Source: Cyanodermella asteris (taxonomy: Eukaryota > Ascomycota > Lecanoromycetes > Ostropales > Stictidaceae). Taken from it: a stretch of 64,000 nucleotides of DNA. Made by a program: the position numbers and the translations under genes. Positions 43,909 to 54,203 of the stretch are shown one piece after another (the first letter of the stretch is position 1; each line of letters begins with the position of its first letter). Where the stretch lies: positions 2,062,908 to 2,126,907 of the forward strand of contig UYJD01000002.1 of the NCBI GenBank assembly GCA_900618795.1, written 5' to 3'. Below the pieces are notes generated by a model. The model made no database searches. It was not told where the DNA came from and worked only from the letters and a program-made list of their open reading frames with translations.

Positions 43909-45474
43909 TCAGATCCACCCACCGTCCTCCTCACCATACATAAAATAGTTCGGAGGCCGCAAACTGCGATCTACGATCTCTTTACAAGGCTTCACGGGCG
44001 CCCTCCAATATCCGTCGGAGCCTCTGTTCATGATCTTCCGACCCATACTCGCAGCTATCTCGGCGCTCGTGGGCGTATGCGCTCGGCCGGTCGATTTGGT
44101 CGCAGCATACGGCATGGATGGCGGATAGGTCGGACTCGGATTGGACTGTTGCTCCATTCGCGGCAGTGGTGTGAGTGACGACTTCACTGCCGCGAAAGGA
44201 GACTTTGTCTGCTTCCTGACGTTCTCGGAGTTGCCTCTCCTGTGAATTAGTTCCTCTTTGGGGCTGACTTTCTGGGGCATGCTGGTCACTCTTGGCGGGA
44301 ACAAATTCTGGCGTGCGTCGTTCGGGTTCTGTTTCTGCCGATCATGAGTGTCCGCGAGGTTGAGGGTTTTGGGGTCGGCTGTTGGCGCCGGCCATGAGGA
44401 ACTAATGCTTTGGATGTGCAAGGGGCTGTCAACGAGAAGATCCGTTGGCGGGAAATGATTAGGCATGCCTTCTCCTATACTTTCGACTCTCGAATGTGTG
44501 AGCGGGTAAGGATGTGGTTCGATCTGGAGGCCTTTCGGGTTCTTCTCGTATCCTCGCGTGTCTGTTCCCAGCATCGCTTCTTCTTTCAAATCAACAAATC
44601 TGGGTGTGAGTGGATTGCCAGTCCCTCTTTCCCAACCGTACGCATATTGTTCGATCATCTCAGACGGGGTCCATGACTTTTGCCGCCTCAAAGCCTCAAC
44701 CGCATATGGGTTGTATGCGCTCTGATCTGTGCGAATAGGACGTTCTCCAGACGAGTTGTTCTCCGCTTCCTGGGAATATTCGCTGGTCACGGATAGTTGC
44801 CCGGGACTGAGTGGACCAGGACGAAGATCCGCTGACCGACTAGCCAAATACCTAGGCCAAAGCTCTTTCGTGCCCGCCATTGCAGCACGGGTATGCGTCC
44901 CTTCTTGACCTGACCGCGATGCATCTTCGACGACGACGCGGACACTCCCGGACGCTTCCTGCTCTTTCAGATACCGCTCATATCCAGACAGTTCCTCCAT
45001 GATCCGATCCACATTCCCATTCCCATTCGGCAATACATTCGGCGTCCGGGGCAGTGCCCTCGCTGGCTCGTACACTGAATGTTCAACCACATCATCCTCA
45101 TAGATGCTCGACGAGCTGGATTTGACCTCCTCACTCCTGTCCGGCCTTCGTGGGGGAGGACCCGTGGGAAAATTACTGCGAAAGCTCTCCCGAAAATCAC
45201 TGAGCTTGCGCGCCATTCCCATCCTGAAGCGTGTGATCTGCTCCCAGACAGCTCTCCTGTCTCCAGTGGTCTCGATCAAAGGCTGTTTTGGTGGTCCCCA
45301 CGGGATTGCAAAGCCGCAAGCGAGACCTGAGTCTGCGATTGTTGATCCGGCGATCTTTGTCTCTGGGTGCGAAAGGATGTTGTCTTTGATTTCCCAGTCT
45401 GCTGCTGAGACATGTTGGCGGATGCTTTTATCGGTGTGTTCGCAGAGGGACAGGGGATGAAGAGGGTGGATCAT
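43909..45474 (-). CDS. Uncharacterised 521-residue fungal protein
   Basis: Single long intronless frame starting MIHPLHPLSLCEHTDKSIR. No signal peptide or membrane segment. The N-terminal ~90 residues look structured (ADWEIKDNILSHPETKIAGS, CGFAIPWGPPKQPLIET, VWEQITRFRMGMARKL). The rest is Ser/Pro-rich and disordered, with islands such as MEELSGYERYLKEQEASG and AYNPYAVEALRRQKSWTP, and a conserved-looking C-terminus (GYWRAPVKPCKEIVDRSLRP, PNYFMYGEEDGGW). It is coding by length, codon character and lack of stops, but I recognise no family. It converges with the MFS gene (79 bp between stops). Confidence 0.75.
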   Translation of the reverse strand: MIHPLHPLSLCEHTDKSIRQHVSAADWEIKDNILSHPETKIAGSTIADSGLACGFAIPWGPPKQPLIETTGDRRAVWEQITRFRMGMARKLSDFRESFRSNFPTGPPPRRPDRSEEVKSSSSSIYEDDVVEHSVYEPARALPRTPNVLPNGNGNVDRIMEELSGYERYLKEQEASGSVRVVVEDASRSGQEGTHTRAAMAGTKELWPRYLASRSADLRPGPLSPGQLSVTSEYSQEAENNSSGERPIRTDQSAYNPYAVEALRRQKSWTPSEMIEQYAYGWERGTGNPLTPRFVDLKEEAMLGTDTRGYEKNPKGLQIEPHPYPLTHSRVESIGEGMPNHFPPTDLLVDSPLHIQSISSSWPAPTADPKTLNLADTHDRQKQNPNDARQNLFPPRVTSMPQKVSPKEELIHRRGNSENVRKQTKSPFAAVKSSLTPLPRMEQQSNPSPTYPPSMPYAATKSTGRAHTPTSAEIAASMGRKIMNRGSDGYWRAPVKPCKEIVDRSLRPPNYFMYGEEDGGWI

Positions 45475-46379
45475 GACGCGAAGTGGTGAATGTGAGTCTT
45501 GCTACGGGACATGAGGTGTGGTCGGTGATTCATTGAACGGATGGCAACAATGCGAGCGACAGCGACAGCGACATGCTCGGCTGGATCCAGTGATGGGTTC
45601 GCGCACGAAACACTTGACTAGACACACAATGGTGTGCAGGTTTCTGGCACCAGTGACTGCAGTTCTGAGTTGTCATGTGGGATGTTCTATCTGCGCTGCG
45701 ATGGGATGGCGGCTCAATGTTGGAAATGTCATGCTTTGAACCCGGGCTTCAGGTGGCGACATTGGTCAGGCAGGTATCTTGTCTGGGCAGAAAAAGAGAA
45801 TGGCCGCAAGTTGTAGCCTTGAATGCGTGCAAGACTTTCATGGCAACTCGGGGCGCGACGGCATTCGTGCACGTAGGTTGCGAGAACGGAGCATCAAGAT
45901 CAAAGTCGCTGGCCTGAGATGCGCTGTGAACACGCAATTCCCACATGACTTGAGCCCATAGTATGTCAATAAGGTTCTGTACAGACTGATAGGTGACGTT
46001 TATTCGCAGTGACAAATCAGATGTATTGGTGTCATGCCGGAGGCTTCTCTTCGTTTGCCCGCGGAAAAGTATTCGCAACTAATCAGGGAGGTAACGAGGC
46101 AGGCAGGCAGTCTCAGGACCATGCAAAGAACGGATTGGCATGGAAAACCGTCCAAGTCGTTCAGAACGTAACTGGACGCATGTGCCCAAAGGGTGGTACT
46201 GAGGTATCGGCGTCGCAGCCGACCCAGGTAGTGGCACAAGTCGTTGGAAATAGAACTGAACACATCTTCCAGAAGGTTGATATTGAAATGTCGGCGTCGC
46301 GACCTCAGTCGTCCTGCCATCCCGTCTCGGCCTGCTGCAATCATCACGTCTTACCTCCATTCGCCACCCATCAGACAGC
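45475..46379. other. Intergenic region
   Basis: Upstream of the 521-residue gene and downstream of the flavoprotein gene. No coding or RNA feature supported. Confidence 0.5.
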
Positions 46380-47714
46380 TCACTGAAAGTCTTTCAGATC
46401 TCCCGTCGGTGCATACTTCTCATGACCCTCATCCGCAAAGTCCCTCAAATCACCCTTCGGCGCAATCTTCTCGTGCGCCCCCCTGACAGTCGACTTGTCG
46501 CCTTTCCAAGCCCACCGTTCATCCTTCTCCTTGCCATTCCCGACCCCGGTCAAGACATTGACCACGTATTTGCCTGCAATCGGTAGAAATTTGTATGAAT
46601 GGAAACTCCCCCCTATCGCAAAGTACAGGTTCTGCAGCCGTGGATCCGGGTGTTTGTCGACGAGCCAGTCTTGACTGGGCGTATGTGCATCCCAGCAGAG
46701 TCGCCAGTACTCCGCCGTCCGTCCTTTGCCGAAATCGGGCATGACACGGTCTGGCATCAGCGCCTGCGTCGATTTTTGGAGTTTCTCGGGGACGATGTGT
46801 TGGTCCTGATCCGGCGGGACGGAGATGATGTGTCCCGTTTTGGTTGTGATCTTGTGCGTCAAGGTGTTTGCGTTGGTGTACTTGAGCAGCTGGTTCCGCT
46901 TTGGAGGGGGGATGACTTCGCCGTTGTCCCCGTACACCACGACGGGCATGTCTTTGAGCCGCTCCATTTCTTCGTCGGACATCTTGTAGTGGGCTACTGC
47001 TACGCCGGCAGCTTGGGCCTGCTTTTCGACGCGCGCGCCGTCACTCAGCCCGAGCTCGTCTTCGAGGTCTGTCAGTAACGCGCTTGTCCACGCTCCGGTA
47101 GCAAGTAACGTCTTGTCGGCTCTGTATTCCTTGCCATCCCGTGTCGAAACGCCGACAATCCTGTCGCCGTCGCGTAGAAGTTTGTCGACTTCCCCAGTGA
47201 CATACTTGACACCTTGGCTCACGGCCTCCGTCGTAACCGCCGCCGTAGCATGGGCAGCATCGCACCAGCCCGCCTCCGGATTCCAATAACCGTCACGAAA
47301 CCCTTCAGTCACCGTATTCTTGAGGCATCCACCCCATTTATCATCACGCTGAAGATGCTCCAACGGCACGTCGCTGGTAGGATCATGCCCACGATCCTTG
47401 AACACTTTACGAATTCTTTCGACGATGTCGCTTCCCTGTTCGTCCAGCATGACCCAGCCGGTCTGGTGGTAGAATTGCTTCAGCCATGTCTTCCACTGTT
47501 CGATGGCTTCGTATGCGAGTTCGGTGTAGAATGGAGTGCTGTAGTCTGCTCGGACGATCTTGTTGATGTCGGTTGATGCAGCTGGTGCGGGAGGGTAAGG
47601 CGCACGATCGATTAATGTGATTTCCGCGTCTGTTTGTTGGGACAGATGGTACGCTGTGCTGCTCCCGAATATGCCAGCGCCAACAACCAGGACGGACGGT
47701 CGCTTTCCAGCCAT
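46380..47714 (-). CDS. FAD-dependent amine oxidoreductase (sarcosine/fructosyl-amino-acid oxidase-like)
   Basis: DAO-family flavoenzyme of 444 residues, intronless, from MAGKRPSVLVVGAGIFGSS (ATG at 47714; an ATG 18 codons upstream is possible but precedes the Rossmann strand unusually far). The ADP-binding motif is VVGAGIFGSSTAYHL. Family landmarks are NKIVRADYSTPFYTELA, YWNPEAGWCDAAHA, DKTLLATGAWTSALL, YWRLCWDAHTPSQDWL and FAIGGSFHSYKFLPIAGKYV. The Cys in RLCWD sits where fructosyl-amino-acid and sarcosine oxidases bind FAD covalently, so covalent flavinylation is predicted. The exact substrate (N-methyl or glycated amino acid, or pipecolate) cannot be told. The C-terminus carries a near-duplicate of HEKxAPxGDLxDF; no C-terminal SKL-type peroxisome signal is present. 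Confidence 0.88.
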   Translation of the reverse strand: MAGKRPSVLVVGAGIFGSSTAYHLSQQTDAEITLIDRAPYPPAPAASTDINKIVRADYSTPFYTELAYEAIEQWKTWLKQFYHQTGWVMLDEQGSDIVERIRKVFKDRGHDPTSDVPLEHLQRDDKWGGCLKNTVTEGFRDGYWNPEAGWCDAAHATAAVTTEAVSQGVKYVTGEVDKLLRDGDRIVGVSTRDGKEYRADKTLLATGAWTSALLTDLEDELGLSDGARVEKQAQAAGVAVAHYKMSDEEMERLKDMPVVVYGDNGEVIPPPKRNQLLKYTNANTLTHKITTKTGHIISVPPDQDQHIVPEKLQKSTQALMPDRVMPDFGKGRTAEYWRLCWDAHTPSQDWLVDKHPDPRLQNLYFAIGGSFHSYKFLPIAGKYVVNVLTGVGNGKEKDERWAWKGDKSTVRGAHEKIAPKGDLRDFADEGHEKYAPTGDLKDFQ

Positions 47715-48365
47715 GTCTGATCGGTTTGTGGTGGGTATGACAAGGTGGTTTGATAGAGGATTTAGCACCTTGGCTTGGTAATTTATGTATCACAGGAGAA
47801 GAGCATAGCGATGGCATTTGATGTAGATTGTGTCATAAGATGCTTTCGAATTCTATCTATGTCACCGTATTCTGCACTTAATGGCCCCGCGGCGATCGGC
47901 GTGTTTCAGGGATAAGAGATCGAAATACAGCGAGATGGATGGTTCTGCTGTCCCCAAAAGCCAGCCCCGCAGTCTGTGTGAGGCGTAGGTGGCTGGCAAT
48001 GAAAACATGACAAACGCATGTCCTACCTGAGATTTGGGTCGAGTATTTAGATAAAGATGGTGGCGAGAGCCGACGGCCCCACGGCTGGCGGCTGCTGCAT
48101 TGAGCACTCGTTATGAACGTTGAGGCTTCCAAGGGCAGCGTCATTGGGATGCACCGGACTCGGTCTGTGAAGCTGAGCTGAGCTGAGCTGAGCTGAGGGG
48201 AGCGGCCCTTTTGTCGGCCGAGCTGTAGCGACCCAGTCTGTAGCCAGAGGGGTATTTGTAGACTTACTCTGCGCGAGAAGAACTTCATCTGTCTTGATAT
48301 TCTCAAGGAATTTCCAGTCAATTGACATTCCTGCTGCAACCAACGTAGCTCAACTCACCTTCACC
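47715..48365. other. Divergent intergenic region, flavoprotein and GNAT genes
   Basis: Carries both promoters and the pentanucleotide repeat listed separately. Nothing else recognised. Confidence 0.5.
48171..48197. repeat. AGCTG pentanucleotide repeat
   Basis: Five tandem copies of AGCTG within the divergent promoter of the flavoprotein and acetyltransferase genes. Confidence 0.9.
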
Positions 48366-49244
48366 ATGGGCATCCAGGTACTTCCAGTCGTCCTCGAGGA
48401 TTTTGCAACCATGCGACAGTTCGTCGATAGCAAAGATGGCACCTTTTCTGGCGTCACCGTCGATCATTCCACCCCAGTGACGAACGACGAAGATGTCGCG
48501 ATTCGTAACGAATGGTAAGTTCTGGTCTTGGCGAGACGCATTCACCTTCATCCTGCATGTAGATACTGACGAGAAGGTCATGTAGGAGCTTGCGGCAGCA
48601 ACAGGACATTTTCGAAAACGACAAGACAGCGCATTTCGTCAAGGCTGTTGACACAGATGACGACAACAAGATTCTTTGTATTGCACACTGGCATTACTAC
48701 CCCTCCGGTTACGTCGCCTCGGACCTTCAGTATGCGGGTTTGAAGGATAGAAATGACGACGCGAGCTACCTCAAGTCAACGAACATCCCTATGTACAAGG
48801 CGATCCAAGACAGCATGATCAACGAGCGCAACAACTGGACCGGCAACGGACCCCAGTGGAGTAAGTCAAGACCGGCTGCGCTGTCGTTGCTAGCCATGGT
48901 CGGTATTGCTGGCTTGTGCTGACATTCGTTGCTCTTTTCAGTTCTCACCAATATCAAAACCCGCTTGCCAGTGAGACGGCGAGGTGCAGCTGGAGCGCTA
49001 GTCCAATGGGGTCAGTAACTCACGCAGTTACAATCAATATAGACCGTTGCTGACTTGGAAACGCATCGCAGGAGTCGATAAGGCGAAGGAAGATGGTTGT
49101 CCAGCATTTCTCGAGGCAGATCCTAGCGGTGTCTCATTCTACCAGAAGCATGGCTTCGTTGCCACCGGCGACATTCCCGTCGACTTGCGTCCGCATGGCG
49201 TTCCAGCGGTGCTCACTATTCAGAAGATGATAGCGAACAAGTAG
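48366..49244 (+). CDS. GNAT-family N-acetyltransferase
   Basis: A 221-residue GNAT protein from four exons: 48366-48514, 48586-48860, 48942-49010 and 49072-49244; all phases agree (donors GTAAGT, GTAAGT, GTCAGT). N-terminus MGIQVLPVVLEDFATMRQF is a typical GNAT beta-1/alpha-1. The central strand region is ILCIAHWHYYPSGYV. The acetyl-CoA loop follows as LPVRRRGAAGALVQWGVDKA (R-x-x-G-x-A type), then CPAFLEADPSGVSFYQKHGF, the usual late strand and YxKxGF motif, and VPAVLTIQKMIANK. Acceptor substrate unknown; this fungal clade is usually annotated only as a GNAT-domain protein. Confidence 0.9.
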
Positions 49245-49889
49245 GATGCTCTGACCTGCCAGTCCCGGGAGGTATGGCACAATGCGACTGTATTGAAAAC
49301 TATGGCGTAGGAGTGATCGGATTGGAAATAAGGGACGGACATAACCTAGATGCCAGTCATCAGAACAGGTATATAAGTATGAAACTGTTAGTTGTCTTTC
49401 GCTTGAGCATTGAGGCCAATGGACTCGGCAGCGGGTCAACTTTGCTCCGTGTGGACGCTTTGCCAGACTGGCCTTGCGCAGACTGGATCTTCCATATGAA
49501 TTGCTTGCACTTCACCGAAGACTGGTCTACAAGAGGGACAGCGTTTGTGATATAAACTATTAACAAAGTCACCGGTGTGGGACTTTCGGAGGCAGCGATG
49601 ACAAGATGGCCTGGCCCGGTCCTCCAGCATTTCAGCGACTCTAATTTGGGATACCCAAGCCTTAGCCAATCCTTTTAGTGGCAAAGTCTCGTATACTACG
49701 CTATCAGGACTCAGTGACTCACATGCTTTTCGTGCGATTTCAATGCTTTGATTAATACTCTCGCAGTGTCGCGCCTGTAAATGAGTCTCATCGTCCATGC
49801 GATCGCATCGCGAAGTTCAAGCTGGTAGGTGTGAGTAAAGGCTTTGACAAGCGCACATCTCGACTCGGTATCAACCGGTCCGGGACAAG
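49245..49889. other. Intergenic region
   Basis: Between the GNAT gene and the first secreted paralogue, same strand. A TATATAAG lies at about 49370, far from the next ATG. No gene seen. Confidence 0.45.
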
Positions 49890-50933
49890 ATGCGATCCTT
49901 GCATGTCTTGTTCGTAGGCCTCGTCAAGCTTTCCTGCGCTGCCAGTCCTACCTCGACTATTGCTGCTTTTCAGGAAACGTCTGTCGGCCAGCCTGCCCCT
50001 ACTGTGACGAGTCAAAGCTGGGACATCACCAACTCGACCAAAGACAAACAAATATGGCCTGACAAGTCTTTTCTTGACGACATTGTTCAATTTCCGAGGT
50101 CAGTCAATTCACGATACTCTTGGAAAAACCGCGCCTAACTGATCAGGGGCTCAGAGCTATTCAACGTGACGTGTCGCGACTGCTCAGTGAGTGGTAAAGT
50201 GGATGTTTCCATCGGCGGCTTTTCGTCATCCAGCGATGGATCGGAGTTGGCGTACAATTGGCTCAAAGATGGATACATGAAGTTTACCCTGAACGGCTTT
50301 CACGCCAACTACACTACAAGAACCGACATTCTGCCCGGATTCACCAATGCCTCAATATACGTTCCAGTTTTTGGTGGAACCTTCAACGACTGGACGTTGA
50401 GCGCTGACCGCTCCGTTATGACCAAGCCCAACTTTCTTCCAATCAGCTATTATTTTGACTTGCGAACAAATCAGACGGCGAGTTTCACTTCCAGGCTGAC
50501 CGTCGGAATCCCAGATGGTGCCTACATCCTGCTGAATTTCAGCAAACCGGAAAGCTCCTATGCTCATGGTTTCAGCGGAGCAGAGGTCACAACGAACTTT
50601 GACATCAGCAACGATCAGCCCGAGTTCACGCTAAGTCACGGCATTGCTGTCAGCTGGCTATCCATTTTCAAAACCACCCCCTCACTAGACAGTGGCTTTT
50701 TCGCCTTTGGAGCAAAACTTCCGGAGGTCAATTCGACGTTCAAACTGGTCCACGACGTGGATTCGGGCTGTGACTCAGCAATGGATGGCAAAGGCACCGA
50801 CACAGCGATACGGGTCGAGAACACCGCATTGTTTGATTTCTTTCCCGGGGCGGAGGGCTTGGCGATTTACGGAAATCGTAGCACATCGGTACTTGTCTTT
50901 GCATCAGTGCCGAGTAGGCATTGTTATGGTTGA
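49890..50933 (+). CDS. Secreted protein, first of a tandem paralogous pair
   Basis: A 331-residue protein from exons 49890-50098 and 50147-50933 (48-nt intron, donor GTCAGT). The N-terminus is a signal peptide (MRSLHVLFVGLVKLSCAAS). The mature start has Ser/Thr-rich sequence, then the family block GSELFNVTCRDCSVSGKVDV with a CxxC pair, and a beta-rich body (MKFTLNGFHANYTTR, IPDGAYILLNF) with many N-glycosylation sites. One Cys lies at DVDSGCDSAMDG and one in the tail. The C-terminus ends RHCYG without the hydrophobic GPI tail seen in the downstream paralogue, so it is probably freely secreted, or it has lost its anchor. No biochemical function is known to me for this family. Confidence 0.82.
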
Positions 50934-52106
50934 AAATACAAATGAATAATATTTCAAGTCGGCGAGGCCGAGTCTTGCTTGCAACGACGAGACCAATTCA
51001 TACAATTCATGCGAGTGATCATTAACCGCGAGCGGCAAGATATGAACGATGAACATGGCGCGTTGCTGACTCGAATTGGCGCGGTGTTCTCGCAATTCCG
51101 CCCTCCCTCACGTGATTTTCAGCCGCGCGATGCTCCATCTGTAGCCCACGACTTCTTCCGAAATCCAAGACCGCCGCCCTGCCAACCGCCACCAAGGCTA
51201 TGGACAGAGCTATCTAGCACACTTCGAAGCCAAGCCGACTAACCATCACACCCCGATACGCTGATTGGCGTTCTCTCTGCCAGCGGCATGCCCAATGTCG
51301 TGCCTCTCCATTATTAGAAAGACCTCCGTTGGCACGACCTATCAAGAGGTTCCCTCACGGCTTCCCTGACTACAAGGCTGTTGTTAAACATGATTCCGAA
51401 TCAATAGGGTCTTGGTCTGAAAAGCGACAAGGCTATGGACCCTTGCGCTCATTCTCGGAGGAGTTCTGATCAACTTCATTTGTACAACGATACCAAGTGA
51501 ATTGGGTTTCATGTCGCGTTATTGCGCTACAACCTCTGGCGACGACGTGTTCCCGTTTTACTGTGGGTAAATATCTCACAAGTCTCTTCCTCTCTTTCCC
51601 CCTGTCTTCTTTCTCTTTTTTTTTTGAAAAAAGTTAATTAATTTGGGATCAAATACGGCCTCAGACTATCCGCCGAGACACAAGCCGTTGCTTCAAGCCT
51701 CAGCCTGTAGCCCAAACGCCAATCTTGGATCTAGCCTCCACTAAATTCTTCGAGCCTCTAAGCAGCCAATGTCATGCCCTTCCTGATCTTTTGCAAGCCC
51801 GAAGCTGTGTTACATTCCTGCCAGTCGCTATCAGGTGGTGGGGGCGAGGCAAGCCGTCCTGCAGCCCGCAGACCACCTCACGTAACACCAGCATTGCGTA
51901 TAGCCTTCTCTCCACGATATGGCTCTGCGAGACACGGTCGTCAGCCTCGTGAGCCGTGGCTCTATATAACTGATGGAACCACAGCGTGATATCCTGGAGA
52001 CCAGTCTTGTCCCAAGGAGTCGGTCGAGAGTCCATTGGACCGGTTGAGAGCTTCAGACCCATCCGCAGAAACAAGCGCCCTTATACGTTTTTTGATTGTT
52101 GATACC
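50934..52106. other. Spacer between the tandem secreted genes
   Basis: About 1.2 kb, with a T9 tract followed by A6 near 51610-51628 and a TATA element near the downstream gene. No third copy of the family seen. Confidence 0.5.
51963..51969 (+). promoter_or_regulatory. TATA box of the downstream secreted paralogue
   Basis: TATATAA about 140 bp upstream of the ATG at 52107. Good match to the TATA consensus and a sensible spacing. Confidence 0.5.
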
Positions 52107-53265
52107 ATGGTTGCTACACCACTTCTTGCCCTCTTTGGGCTGGCAAGCTTGTCACTCGCCGCCTCTCCAATCTTGGTGGAACGTGCCACCAGTGCACGCG
52201 CACCAGCTGCAACGGTCACGTCCATCACCGGCGACGTTTCCGGCAACCTGAACGGCAAGCAACTCATCCCGATCCAGGACCCATTCTTGAAAGCACTCGT
52301 CGGAAGCAGAGTTCCGTAAGAACGCACCCAGTCCAAGCACAAGCGACAGACTTCTAACTCGTGCCAGGGATAACCTCAACGTCACCTGCGATGTCTGCGC
52401 AACCACGGGCTCAATCGAAGTCGATGCCGGCGGCTGGACGCCAGGCGACGATCCCATGTCCATAGCCGAGGACTTCATGAGCACCGGCTTCCTCAAATTC
52501 GTCACCCACGGGGTGACCGCCGACGTCCAGCCCGCCATCAAGCTGCTCCCCGGCTTCAAGCTCGTCAACGTCGAAGTGCCCGTCGTGCGCGAACACATCA
52601 AAGCCGTCAGCCTGAACAGCAAAGCGAACATGGACTTTTGGTTCACCATCACGCTCCCGCTCGTCATCGAGCTCAACACCGAAGTCGACATTTACCCCAA
52701 GATGAAAGTCGAAATCCCCGAAGGCGCGTCCATCATGCTGGACATCGGTGGGAACAACGGCGGCGACAAGGTCAGCGGCTTCGAGAAGACGAAACTCACC
52801 CCGGGGTTTAACGTCGATCACCCGAACATCAGCGTCACGATGCTGGACGGCATCAATTTCAAGCTCCAGGCCAATGCTTCCTATGGCAGTACCTCGCTCG
52901 TCGATTTCAATGCTACGCTCTCGCTGCCGCAGTACAACATGACCGTCTCGGCGCTGCAGAATGTCAATGATCAGTGCCAGGCTGCGGCGTCGGGCCAGAA
53001 GAGCTTCGCTCAGGCGGTTCATGTGCAGTATTCTGTCGGGTACAATATGGGGTATAATGGGGAGGTTCTCGGTGGGAAGGAAAAGTTCCCGTATCGGTCG
53101 TTGTCGAATGGCTCGCTGCCGCTAGCGGATGGTTGTTTTTCTTGGGATCAGAATTCGTTGTCGGTCAAGGCTACGGTTAGTGCTGCGTCGGGTTTGGCGC
53201 CCGCGTTAAGGGTGGTGCAGATGCTCGGGTTTGTGGCTTTCGTTGCTGCGGCTGTGATGATGTGA
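52107..53265 (+). CDS. Secreted GPI-type protein, second of a tandem paralogous pair
   Basis: A 368-residue paralogue of the protein at 49890-50933. Exon 1 (52107-52315) is 209 nt with a phase-2 intron, exactly as in the upstream copy; exon 2 is 52368-53265 (52-nt intron). Signal peptide MVATPLLALFGLASLSLAAS. The shared block reads PDNLNVTCDVCATTGSIEVD, followed by beta-rich sequence (KLLPGFKLVNVEVPVV, KVEIPEGASIMLDIGG, FNVDHPNISVTMLDG) and Cys residues at NDQCQAAASG and DGCFSWDQ. The C-terminus (LRVVQMLGFVAFVAAAVMM) is a hydrophobic GPI-attachment signal. Likely wall or plasma-membrane bound. The second exon is very GC rich. Confidence 0.87.
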
Positions 53266-53302
53266 TGAAATTATGATTAGATTGTTTGCTGTATGCCGTT
53301 CA

Positions 53303-53747
53303 TTAAATGAGGATCATTTGCGGCTGTGCCCGATCAAGCCTGACCGTGTGATATACACCCACTTCCAAACCCCAATGGACCATGACCAGCACAAAGACTT
53401 CGCTCGACAGCAGATGAAGCGTCGGACTGCCAATGTCGTAGGCACAGAACGCATTGACCAGTCCCGATACCGCCAGCCACATGCCGTACACTCGTCCTAG
53501 TAGGGGGCTCTTCTGCTTGTCTGCGCCGGCGTAGATGACGAGGGGACCAGTTGGTGAGACGAAGCAGATTATGGCTAGGTTGAGGATGCGGATGCTGCTA
53601 AGCTGGGGGAGCTGTGTTAGCAAGCGTGGTTGTGAGTGGTGAGAGGAGTTGTCGTGGTCTGGATACGAGGGATGTGAGGCTTCTCACTGGCAGTAGCCAT
53701 GTTGGCAGCCAGAGTTTTTCGAGAGATGGACGTGCGAGGCTCGTCAT
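53303..53747 (-). CDS. Small membrane protein, ERG28-like
   Basis: A 119-residue protein from exons 53747-53688 and 53602-53303 (85-nt intron, donor GTGAGA). The intron cut is in phase. N-terminus MTSLARPSLEKLWLPTWLLP leads into hydrophobic segments LSSIRILNLAIICFVSPTG, YGMWLAVSGLVNAFCAY and LLSSEVFVLVMVHWGLEVG. Size, three to four helices and the R-x-x-G-x-W-x(n)-A-x-Y pattern (GRVYGMWLAVSG, FCAYDIGSP) resemble Erg28, the ER scaffold of the sterol C-4 demethylation complex. Similarity is partial, so a divergent ERG28 paralogue or an unrelated small membrane protein are both possible. It ends only 37 bp from the stop of the convergent secreted gene. Confidence 0.6.
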
Positions 53748-53963
53748 GGTCGTGCTTTGATATTGTGATGTCGGACTGATCTCTAGCTGTGCCGGGGAAG
53801 CAATATATAATAGTGATGACTAGGCTAGTATGACATTCGTGAACGTGTTTTGGACTCTCATAGTCAGCCGTATATGTGATGGATCGGTGTTTCCCTTACT
53901 TGCTGAGTTCTTGTGTGCTCTCCCTTCTGTCCCGGTCATTCTGAGGTTGCAAGCAAGGTAGCC

Positions 53964-54203
53964 AGGTCACAAATCGTTGCTCAGCCATGGACAGCAGTCG
54001 TGGTTGGAGGCTGCGGCTTCTTTGGCCGCCACCTCCTCACCAAGCTCGCGGCTTCGCCATGCTACTCGATTGTAGCGGCAATCGACATCAAGACTGACAA
54101 AGACCCCATCGATAGTGTCGAGTACTTTGTTGCCGACCTTGGTTCTGACGCGGCCATCGATACAGGCATCCCCAAACTGTCCTTGGGGCCGTCGATAGAG
54201 TAA
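53964..54203 (+). pseudogene. Relic of a 3beta-HSD/epimerase-type NAD-binding gene
   Basis: About 70 codons with a clear Rossmann start (TAVVVGGCGFFGRHLLTKLA, the GGxGFxGxH loop) and the following beta-2 Asp (SIVAAIDIKTDKDP), then VEYFVADLGS as in extended SDRs such as ERG26 or 3beta-hydroxysteroid dehydrogenases. The frame has no ATG at its head and stops after LSLGPSIE; the remaining ~300 residues expected are absent nearby. Hence a truncated remnant. It lies head to head with the ERG28-like gene. Confidence 0.55.

Noticed and set aside
52411-53022. A 203-codon minus-strand frame.
   Set aside because: Antisense shadow of the GC-rich second exon of the GPI-type secreted gene.
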